DNA from: Actinomycetota bacterium
Lineage (GTDB): Bacteria; Actinomycetota; Thermoleophilia; Miltoncostaeales; Miltoncostaeaceae
Length of the DNA: 11,750 nt
Reading direction: 5' to 3'
NCBI GenBank assembly: GCA_005800465.1
Contig: SYFI01000001.1
Coordinates: 1 to 11,750 of the forward strand
The first letter of the stretch is position 1. Each line of letters begins with the position of its first letter. The position numbers and the translations under genes are program-made. Under the pieces are notes generated by a model. The model saw nothing but the letters and a program-made list of their open reading frames with translations. It made no database searches and was not told where the DNA came from. This document shows, piece by piece, positions 1 through 6,593 of this stretch.

Positions 1-1889
1 ACTTCCCCAAACCACTCGACCTCTCGCCCCTGGTGGCGCTCGACCGCGAGCGCTGCATCGCCTGCTTCCGCTGCGTGCGGTTCAGCGAAGACGTGGCGGA
101 GGACGGCCAGCTCACCTTCCATGAACGTGGCGACCACACCGAGATCGCCACCTTCAGCGGCGAGCCGTACGAGGGCCGGTTTACCGGCAACACCATCGAT
201 CTGTGCCCCGTGGGCGCGCTCACCAGCAATCCGTACCGGTTCGTGAGCCGGCCATGGGACATCAAGAACGCACCGTCCGTCTGTGCGGGCTGCTCGGTGG
301 GCTGCAACGTCGAGATCACTGAACGCGATGGCGAGATCAAGCGCCTCACCGGCCGCCCCGACCCCAACATGGCAGTTGAAGAGGGCTGGATCTGCGATCG
401 CGGCCGCTGGGCATTCCCGGCGCTCACCGCCGGCGACCGCCTGCTGATGCCCGAGATCGTTGACCAGGTGGGGCGCCGCCAGGTGCGCATCGAGCGCGCG
501 GTGGGTGACGCCGGCGCCATCCTGCGCCGTTCCGGCGTCCGGGTGGCATTCCTGCTGGGCACACCCGTCACGGTTGAGGATGGCTTTCTGGCACTTGAGC
601 TGAGCCATCTTCTGGGTGCTGCGTCCGTGGCTCGCCTTGGGGTGGCCGACGACGGGCTCGGCCCCCTGCGCGCCCTCCCCGTGGCCCAGATGCACGACAT
701 GGACGGCGCCGACGTGATCGTGGTGGTGGGCGGCGACCCGTCATCGCAGCAGCCGGTCACCGAATTGCGGATTCGAAAGGCCCGTCGTAATGGTGCCCGC
801 GTGGCCATGGTGGGGCCACGGCCCACCGCGCTCGACGGAAACACGGCGGAGACACTTCGCACCGTGCCCGGTCGTCTTGGCGACGCCATCGACGTGGTGG
901 CTGAGCGCCTGCTGGGCTCGTCACGCGCCATCGTGCTGTGGGACGAGTGCGACCTCGCCGCCGAGCCGGATACCGCCGACGCACTCGCCCGCCTTGTGGC
1001 ATCCACCCCGGGGGCACGCGCCATCGAACTTGCCGCCGACGTCTCGGGCCCCGGCCTGAGAGCGCTCGGAATCCCGGCCACCGGCGTGCTTGAGCAGATC
1101 GAGGCGGGTGAGGTCGATGTGCTCATCACGGTGAAGGCCGATCCCACCACCGGCCCGGGTGGCGCCCGCTGGGCAGCGGCGCTCAACCACGTGAACACGG
1201 TCATCGCGCTCTGCACCCACCGCAGCCCCATCGTTGACCTCGCCGCAATCGCCATCCCCGTGCTGTACGGGCTTGAGGAGGCGGGCACCTTGGTGAGCAT
1301 GACCGGCCGGGCCCAGCGCCTGCGCCCCGGTGCCGCGGGGCCCGAAGGTGCCGCGGCCGCCTGGGAGGTGCTCGTGGGCCTCAGTCACCGCATGGGCCAG
1401 CCGCTTCCCGACCGCACCGCGGCGCAGGCATTCGACCGCCTGGCCAAGCAGTTTCCCGCATTCGCCGGTCTCACCTGCACCGACCTCGGGCTGCTGGGCG
1501 TGCCCATCGCCGCCGGTACGGGAGGGCCCGCCGCTCCCGCACGCCGGGCTGAGGGCGAGGGGTTGCCGCTGGTGGTGTGCACCCCGGTGTTTGGTGACGC
1601 CACCGCCCACCGCAGCGACGCGCTCGACTGCGTGCGCGAAGAGACCCACCTGGGCCTCAGCCCAGCCGAGGCCAACCGCCTGGGTGTGAGCGGATCGACA
1701 CACGTGCGGGTGACCACTCCGTTTGCCTCGGTGGTGCTGCCACTGGTGGAGGATCACCGCCTGCACGAGGCCGGCGCATATCTGGTGCTGGGTGGCCCCA
1801 CCAGCATGGCGGCCACCCTTCTGCCCGAAGGTCGCGGGCCCGTGTGCGCCGCAATCACCGCACCGGTGGCGCAGGGAGTGGGCGCCTGA
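1..1889 (+). CDS. nuoG: NADH-quinone oxidoreductase subunit G, 5'-truncated by window edge
   Basis: This is the large Fe-S subunit of the complex I peripheral arm, which passes electrons from the NADH module toward NuoI. The frame is open to the left edge (first full codon at base 3) and already reads family-like residues before the GTG at 33, so the true start lies upstream. Counting from that GTG, C8/C11/C14 plus C58 (in DLCPVGAL) match the N4 4Fe-4S ligands. C84/C87/C91 plus C121 (CDRGRW) match the extra N7 cluster found in many bacterial NuoG proteins. The N1b and N5 ligands would lie upstream of the window. The remainder is a degenerate molybdopterin-oxidoreductase-like domain that includes the typical EEAGTLVSMTGRAQRL stretch (about residues 412-427). 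Roughly 628 residues are present. The stop TGA overlaps the nuoH ATG by one base. Assignment is firm from motifs and context. Confidence 0.95.
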   Translation, partial: FPKPLDLSPLVALDRERCIACFRCVRFSEDVAEDGQLTFHERGDHTEIATFSGEPYEGRFTGNTIDLCPVGALTSNPYRFVSRPWDIKNAPSVCAGCSVGCNVEITERDGEIKRLTGRPDPNMAVEEGWICDRGRWAFPALTAGDRLLMPEIVDQVGRRQVRIERAVGDAGAILRRSGVRVAFLLGTPVTVEDGFLALELSHLLGAASVARLGVADDGLGPLRALPVAQMHDMDGADVIVVVGGDPSSQQPVTELRIRKARRNGARVAMVGPRPTALDGNTAETLRTVPGRLGDAIDVVAERLLGSSRAIVLWDECDLAAEPDTADALARLVASTPGARAIELAADVSGPGLRALGIPATGVLEQIEAGEVDVLITVKADPTTGPGGARWAAALNHVNTVIALCTHRSPIVDLAAIAIPVLYGLEEAGTLVSMTGRAQRLRPGAAGPEGAAAAWEVLVGLSHRMGQPLPDRTAAQAFDRLAKQFPAFAGLTCTDLGLLGVPIAAGTGGPAAPARRAEGEGLPLVVCTPVFGDATAHRSDALDCVREETHLGLSPAEANRLGVSGSTHVRVTTPFASVVLPLVEDHRLHEAGAYLVLGGPTSMAATLLPEGRGPVCAAITAPVAQGVGA

Positions 1890-2884
1890 TGCCCCAGGAA
1901 GCACTCCTCACGATGATCATTCAGGCGATCATCGTTGTGGTGGTGGTGCTGTCGTCGTTCGCATACCTCACCCTGCTGGAGCGCCAGCTGATCGGACGCT
2001 TTCAGGCACGGCGTGGGCCCAACCGCGCCGGCCCCTTCGGGCTGATGCAGCCGCTTGCCGACCTGGGCAAGTTGACGTTCAAGGAAGACTTCGTACCCGA
2101 GGGCGCCAACGCCACGATCTTCCGCTTGTCGCCGCTCATCTGCGTGATCGCCGCCGTGGCCACACTCTCGGTCATCCCATTTGGTGGGGTGCACGAGATC
2201 GGCGGGCACACCATCACCCTGTACGGGGCCGACCTGAGCGTGGGCGTGCTGTTTGTGTTTGCCATGAGCAGCCTGGGCTTCTACGGGCTCATCCTTGGCG
2301 GCTGGGCGAGTGGCAACAAGTACTCGCTGCTTGGCGCTGCGCGGAGCGCCGCACAGCTGGTGAGCTACGAGGTCGCCATGGGCCTGTCCATCGTGGGCGT
2401 CATCATGATCAGCCAGAGCCTTTCGCTGGTGGACATCGCCAATGATCAGGCCGCACAAATCTGGTACATCGTCTACCAGCCCATCGGCTTCATCATCTTC
2501 ATGATCGCGGCCTTTGCCGAGACCAACCGCACGCCCTTTGACCTGGGCGAGGCCGAGAGCGAGTTGATCGCGGGCTACAACCTGGAGTACGGCTCGGTGA
2601 AGTTCGCCATGTTCTTCCTGGCTGAGTACACCAACATGATCATCGTGTCGGCCATCGCCGCAACGCTGTTTCTGGGCGGCCCCGACGGGCCCTTCCTGCC
2701 CGGCTTCATCTGGCTGGGGATCAAGATCGCCGTGCTGCTGTTTGTGTTCATCTGGGTGCGTGCCACCGTGCCGCGCCTGCGCTACGACCGCTTGATGAAG
2801 TTCGGGTGGAAAGTGCTGCTGCCGGTGGCCACCGCCAACCTGCTGCTCACCGCCGTCATCGTCGGCCTCGGGTTTGCCAACTGA
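1889..2884 (+). CDS. nuoH: NADH-quinone oxidoreductase subunit H
   Basis: NuoH (331 aa) is the membrane heel subunit that forms much of the quinone-binding chamber where complex I joins its peripheral arm. It is very hydrophobic, in line with the eight helices of the family. Diagnostic stretches are ERQLIGRFQARRGPNRAG (31-48), QPLADLGKLTFKED (54-67) and the acidic quinone-loop motif ETNRTPFDLGEAESELIAGY (211-230), all close to the family consensus. The ATG overlaps the nuoG stop as TGATG, with AGGGAG about 10 bases upstream. An ATG at 1844 in the same frame would add 15 polar residues read from inside nuoG and is less likely. The stop overlaps the nuoI ATG in the same TGATG arrangement. Length and motifs are normal. 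Confidence 0.97.
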   Translation: MPQEALLTMIIQAIIVVVVVLSSFAYLTLLERQLIGRFQARRGPNRAGPFGLMQPLADLGKLTFKEDFVPEGANATIFRLSPLICVIAAVATLSVIPFGGVHEIGGHTITLYGADLSVGVLFVFAMSSLGFYGLILGGWASGNKYSLLGAARSAAQLVSYEVAMGLSIVGVIMISQSLSLVDIANDQAAQIWYIVYQPIGFIIFMIAAFAETNRTPFDLGEAESELIAGYNLEYGSVKFAMFFLAEYTNMIIVSAIAATLFLGGPDGPFLPGFIWLGIKIAVLLFVFIWVRATVPRLRYDRLMKFGWKVLLPVATANLLLTAVIVGLGFAN

Positions 2885-3366
2885 TGGGCCGCCTTGACGC
2901 ACTCAAGGGATTTGGCGTCACGTTCCGGACGCTGCTCACCAAGCCCATCACCATCGGCTATCCCGAGCACAAAACTCCCGTATATCCGCGCTTTCGTGGT
3001 CGTCACCGCCTATGGCTGTACGAGGACGGCCTGGAGAAGTGCGTGGGCTGCTCGCTGTGCGCCGCCGCGTGCCCGGCCGACTGCATTCGCGTCGTGGCCG
3101 GGGAGAACACGGCCGAGCACCGGGTAAGCGCGGGTGAGCGCTACGCTCGCATCTTCGAGATCAACATGGCGCGCTGCATCTTCTGCGGCTATTGCGAGAT
3201 CGCGTGCCCATTCGATGCCATCACGCTCGAGCACTCGTACGAGCTGAGCGAGTACACCCGCGAGGCGCTCATCTACACCAAGGATTTGCTGCTTGAGCCC
3301 GCCCCCAAGCAGCCGCCGCTTCACTCCAACGTGCCGGGCGGCCCCATTCCCCCGGGCGAGGCCTGA
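2884..3366 (+). CDS. nuoI: NADH-quinone oxidoreductase subunit I (2x 4Fe-4S ferredoxin-type)
   Basis: NuoI (160 aa) carries the N6a and N6b clusters that lead electrons toward terminal cluster N2 and quinone. Two ferredoxin motifs are visible: CVGCSLCAAACP (C53, C56, C59, C63) and CIFCGYCEIACP (C98, C101, C104, C108). An amphipathic N-terminal segment and a short Pro-rich tail flank them, as is usual for a membrane-associated NuoI. The start is the ATG of TGATG shared with the nuoH stop. The same frame is open further upstream into nuoH, but that part reads as low-complexity shadow translation (RRHRRPR). The cupin gene follows after two bases. No cluster ligand is missing. Confidence 0.97.
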   Translation: MGRLDALKGFGVTFRTLLTKPITIGYPEHKTPVYPRFRGRHRLWLYEDGLEKCVGCSLCAAACPADCIRVVAGENTAEHRVSAGERYARIFEINMARCIFCGYCEIACPFDAITLEHSYELSEYTREALIYTKDLLLEPAPKQPPLHSNVPGGPIPPGEA

Positions 3367-3368
3367 CC

Positions 3369-3857
3369 GTGGCCGTTGACGCACTCATTCCCGGCGCACC
3401 CATGCTGTTTATGGGCGAGGGCTTTCGCGTGCACGCCACCAGCCGCGAGACGGCCGGTGGGTTTCTCATCGCTGAAATCGCATCCCGCCCCGGTGGTGGG
3501 CCGCGCCATATGCACTCGCACGAGGCCGCCGAGCAGTACATGTGTCTGGAGGGCGGCATCACCGTCATCACCAGCGACGGTGTGCACCGCCTGTCGCCCG
3601 GCGAGTCGGTGACCATCACCCCACACCTGGCCCACACCTACCGCAACCTGACCGACACGCCGGCGCGCCTTCTGTGCACGCTGTCGCCACCTCAGGACAT
3701 GGAGGCGTTTCTACTGGAGGTGTGCGACCCGCACACCGAGGGCGCGCCCCTTCCCGCCGTTGACCCGGCCGTTGTCGATCACGCCATGCAGATCGCCGGG
3801 CAACACCGCATGCAGATGCTTGATGAGTACGACCCGGCCGTACTGACCAATGGGTGA
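3369..3857 (+). CDS. Small single-domain cupin (cupin_2) protein embedded in the nuo operon
   Basis: This 162-aa soluble protein has no signal peptide or membrane segment and is not a standard complex I subunit. Cupin motif 1 fits G(X)5HXH(X)3E(X)6G as G43, H49, H51, E55 and G62. Motif 2 is partial: G78, H89 and N93 are present, but the usual Pro and Gly positions hold Thr and His. H49/H51/E55/H89 would be the metal ligands. The C-terminal tail (LEVCDPHTEG to HRMQMLDEYDP) resembles small quercetin-dioxygenase-like cupins. The GTG start lies two bases after the nuoI stop behind a weak GGGCGAGG. An ATG at 3402 is an alternative that would lose 11 residues. Its stop overlaps the nuoJ start by 8 bases. 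Substrate, metal and any link to complex I are unknown; redox or quinone-related chemistry, sensing, or simple hitch-hiking are all possible. Confidence 0.88.
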   Translation: MAVDALIPGAPMLFMGEGFRVHATSRETAGGFLIAEIASRPGGGPRHMHSHEAAEQYMCLEGGITVITSDGVHRLSPGESVTITPHLAHTYRNLTDTPARLLCTLSPPQDMEAFLLEVCDPHTEGAPLPAVDPAVVDHAMQIAGQHRMQMLDEYDPAVLTNG

Positions 3858-4371
3858 GCAGGTCACGTTTGCCATCGCGGCCATTGGTGCCGTGGGCTTT
3901 GGAATCGGCATCGTGTTCTTTAAAGACGCCTTCCGCGCAGCGGTGTCGCTCATCGGCACCCTGCTGTCGGTGGCGCTCCTGTTCATCGTGCTGATGGCAC
4001 CCTTCGTGGCCGCACTGCAGGTGATCGTGTACGCCGGCGCCATCGTGGTGCTGTTCCTGTTCGTCATCGCCTACCTGGGCGTGCGCGATGAGGCGCCCGG
4101 GCGCGACCGGCTGGACGCCATGCAAGCCGTGGGGTGGATCGCGCTTCTCGGAATCGCCGCCTTCGGCGTGATCGCAGTGCTCGGCTCCACAATCGGTCCC
4201 GGGGTCCCCGCACCGACCAACACTGACGTGGGATCCCCTGCGGCAATTGGCCATGCATTTCTTAGCGATCACATCATCGCCTTTGAGGGCACCTCGCTCA
4301 TCCTGCTGGTCGCCGCTGTTGGTGCGGTCATTCTGGCCAAGCGCGCGGTGCAGCTGGAGGGGGGCCGATGA
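3850..4371 (+). CDS. nuoJ: NADH-quinone oxidoreductase subunit J
   Basis: NuoJ (173 aa) is a membrane subunit next to NuoH and NuoK, and its third helix takes part in coupling quinone chemistry to proton movement. The family signature AALQVIVYAGAIVVLFLFVI spans residues 54-73, and the last helix has FEGTSLILLVAAVGAVILAKR (145-165). Five hydrophobic segments can be traced. An in-frame TGA at 3844-3846 makes the ATG at 3850 the earliest start. That ATG sits inside the last codons of the cupin gene (8-base overlap), and no good Shine-Dalgarno sequence precedes it. Translation is therefore probably coupled to the cupin gene, which is inference. The stop overlaps the nuoK ATG as ATGA. Confidence 0.95.
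   Translation: MGEQVTFAIAAIGAVGFGIGIVFFKDAFRAAVSLIGTLLSVALLFIVLMAPFVAALQVIVYAGAIVVLFLFVIAYLGVRDEAPGRDRLDAMQAVGWIALLGIAAFGVIAVLGSTIGPGVPAPTNTDVGSPAAIGHAFLSDHIIAFEGTSLILLVAAVGAVILAKRAVQLEGGR
4356..4360 (+). promoter_or_regulatory. Strong Shine-Dalgarno for nuoK
   Basis: GGAGG lies seven bases before the nuoK ATG, inside the last codons of nuoJ. It is the clearest ribosome-binding site in the nuo operon part of the window and fixes the nuoK start at 4368. Confidence 0.8.
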
Positions 4372-4673
4372 CCGTCCCGATGTCCGCCTATCTCGTGCTG
4401 TCCATCGTGCTTCTGGGCCTCGGGATGCTGGGCGTCATGCGTCGTCGTAACCCACTGCTGTTACTGCTGTCGATCGAGCTGATGCTGAACGCCGGCAACA
4501 TCCTGCTCATCGGCTTCTCGCGTCAGTGGGACGACCCTGCGGGACAGATCTTTGCGCTTGTGGTGATGGTGGTGGCGGCTGCCGAGGTGGTTATCGGGCT
4601 GGGTCTTGTGGTGGCGGTATTCCGCAGCCGCATGAACCTCGACGTGGATGAGATGTCGTCCATGAAGGGCTGA
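4368..4673 (+). CDS. nuoK: NADH-quinone oxidoreductase subunit K
   Basis: NuoK (101 aa) is the three-helix membrane subunit related to MrpC, placed between NuoJ and the antiporter-like subunits. The two helix glutamates known to matter in the family are both present: E37 in LLSIELMLNAGN and E73 in AAAEVVIGLGL, matching E. coli E36 and E72. The polar loop RRRN (25-28) after the first helix is also family-like. The start is set by GGAGG at 4356 and the ATGA overlap with nuoJ. Three bases separate its stop from the nuoL GTG. Size and residues are ordinary. Confidence 0.96.
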   Translation: MTVPMSAYLVLSIVLLGLGMLGVMRRRNPLLLLLSIELMLNAGNILLIGFSRQWDDPAGQIFALVVMVVAAAEVVIGLGLVVAVFRSRMNLDVDEMSSMKG

Positions 4674-4676
4674 CCC

Positions 4677-6593
4677 GTGCAGACGACGCTCGCCTGGTTC
4701 GTGCTCGTGCTGCCGTTGCTCGGCGGCATCACCCTGGTCGCATGGCCCGGGGAGCCCCCGCGCGCAGCCACACGCCTGATCGGTATCGGCAGCATCCTCA
4801 TCGCCTTTGCGCTGGCCGTCACCATCTTCGTGAGCCTGCTCATGAACGCACCCGACGACCGCACGTTTACATCGGGCCTTTACGAGTGGATCTCCATCGG
4901 CGGCATATCCCTGGACCTGTCGATCCTCGTCGACCCGCTCAGCGTGATGATGCTGCTCATCATCACCGGGGTCGGGTTTCTCATCCACCTGTTCAGCGCC
5001 GAGTACATGCAGAATGACCGCGACTACCGGCGGTTCTTCGCCGAGATGAACCTGTTCGTGTTCTCGATGCTGCTCCTGGTGCTGGCGGGTAACTTCTTCT
5101 TCCTCATCGTAGGCTGGGCATTTGTGGGCCTGGCCTCGTACCTGCTGATTGGCTTCTGGTACGAGCGCCCCGCGGCGGTGGCGGCGGCCAAGAAGGCGTT
5201 TGTAATGAACGTGATCGGCGACGCCGGCCTGGTGCTGGGGGCCTTGCTCATTCTGCGGCAGTTGGGAACGCTCGACTTTCAGCAGGCATTTGCGAATGCC
5301 GATCAGCTGGGGGCGAACAGCGGCACGGCGCTTGCCGTGTGCCTGCTGCTGTTCGTGGGCGCCGCGGCCAAGAGCGCGCAGATTCCACTGCACACATGGC
5401 TGCCCGACGCCATGGAGGGCCCCACACCGGTAAGCGCGCTGATTCACGCGGCCACCATGGTGACCGCGGGCGTCTACCTTGTCGAGCGCTGCCACGCGCT
5501 GTTCCAGATGTCCGAGCTCGCAGGCCAGATCATCGCGGTGATCGGTGCCGCCACGCTGCTGATGGCCGCCACCGTGGCCCTGCAGCAGGTGGACATCAAG
5601 CGCGTGCTCGCCTGGAGCACTGTAAGCCAGATCGGTTACATGATCATGGCCGCGGGCCTTGGCGCGTATTCGGCAGCCATGTTCCACCTGCTCATGCACG
5701 CCTTCTTCAAGGCCTGCCTGTTCCTCGCCGCCGGAATCATCATTCACGCCCTGCACGACGAGCAGAGCCTGAACAAGATGGGTGGCCTCAAGAAGTACCT
5801 GCGCGTGGCCTACTTCGGCATGGCCATGGGTTGCCTGGCGATTGCCGGATTCCCGGGCTTTGATGCATTCTTCAGCAAGGACGACGTCCTCGCCACGGCG
5901 CTCGCGGCCGGGCCAGTGGGCGTGGCCTGCTGGATTATCGGCGTGGTGGGCGCGTTCATCACCGCGCTCTACATGTTCCGCCTGTTGTTCCGGGCCTTCT
6001 TCGGACCCGGGCCCTCGGGCGGCTACGCCCACGCCCCGCACCCCTCCAAGTGGTGGATGGCGGTACCGGTCATCATCCTGGGCGTGCTCAGCCTGGTGGG
6101 CGGATGGATTCAGGTGCCCTTCGGCTGGACCGGCATCAGCGACTGGCTGGCACCCGTGCTGGCCGACGTGCAGCACCCGCTCGAGGCGACCAACGCACAG
6201 GTATGGCTCACCATCGGCTTCTCGACCGCTGCTGCGCTTGGGGGCATCGCCCTGGCCTGGTGGCTCTTCGCTGCCGACCCCGAGCGGCGCATTCGCCTTG
6301 CCGCCGTGGCCCGTGGACCGCGCGAGGTGATGCGCGAGGCCTATCTGTTTGATCAGGCCTACGACGATGTGTTTATCGAGCCCGGCCGGGAGCTCGGCAC
6401 CGTGCTGCTCGACGACGTTGAGCCAAAGGGGCCGCAGGGCCTCATCACCGGCACCGCCGCGGTGATCCGCGACACCGTGCGCGTGGTGAGCGCATCGGAG
6501 AATGGTTTCGTGCGTTCGTACGCCTTCGCCATGATCGCGGGCCTTGCAGTGGCAGGCGTCATTCTTGCCATCGTCGTGGCGGGGGTGGCCTGA
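4677..6593 (+). CDS. nuoL: NADH-quinone oxidoreductase subunit L, antiporter-like; TM5 Glu replaced by Ala
   Basis: NuoL (638 aa) is the distal antiporter-like proton channel, with a long lateral helix along the membrane arm. Family stretches include AAAKSAQIPLHTWLPDAMEGPT (about 229-250, with K232), ALIHAATMVTAGVYL (H257) and AFFSKDDVL (K401). The C-terminal REAYLFDQAYDDVF (553-566) leads into the lateral helix and last membrane segment. The GTG start follows AAGGG (4665-4669) by seven bases. The odd point is residue 148: the segment reads GWAFVGLASYLLIGFW, where the usual consensus is GWEGVGL-SYLLIGF, so the conserved TM5 glutamate (E. coli E144) is alanine. A Glu at 123, near the start of the preceding helix, might substitute, but that is a guess. 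The frame is intact and the flanks are well conserved, so this is not a pseudogene. The stop overlaps nuoM by one base. Confidence 0.96.
   Translation: MQTTLAWFVLVLPLLGGITLVAWPGEPPRAATRLIGIGSILIAFALAVTIFVSLLMNAPDDRTFTSGLYEWISIGGISLDLSILVDPLSVMMLLIITGVGFLIHLFSAEYMQNDRDYRRFFAEMNLFVFSMLLLVLAGNFFFLIVGWAFVGLASYLLIGFWYERPAAVAAAKKAFVMNVIGDAGLVLGALLILRQLGTLDFQQAFANADQLGANSGTALAVCLLLFVGAAAKSAQIPLHTWLPDAMEGPTPVSALIHAATMVTAGVYLVERCHALFQMSELAGQIIAVIGAATLLMAATVALQQVDIKRVLAWSTVSQIGYMIMAAGLGAYSAAMFHLLMHAFFKACLFLAAGIIIHALHDEQSLNKMGGLKKYLRVAYFGMAMGCLAIAGFPGFDAFFSKDDVLATALAAGPVGVACWIIGVVGAFITALYMFRLLFRAFFGPGPSGGYAHAPHPSKWWMAVPVIILGVLSLVGGWIQVPFGWTGISDWLAPVLADVQHPLEATNAQVWLTIGFSTAAALGGIALAWWLFAADPERRIRLAAVARGPREVMREAYLFDQAYDDVFIEPGRELGTVLLDDVEPKGPQGLITGTAAVIRDTVRVVSASENGFVRSYAFAMIAGLAVAGVILAIVVAGVA

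Noticed and set aside
33..35. GTG at 33 as the true start of nuoG
   Set aside because: The frame is open to the window edge and the preceding codons (PLDLSP) already look like NuoG, while the N1b and N5 ligands must lie upstream.
921..1904. Minus-strand open frame opposite nuoG (327 codons)
   Set aside because: It is a low-complexity Gly/His/Arg mirror of nuoG with no recognisable motif.
1754..2902. Long minus-strand open frame opposite nuoH (382 codons)
   Set aside because: Its composition is His/Gln/Asp-rich shadow translation, and the plus strand carries an unmistakable NuoH.
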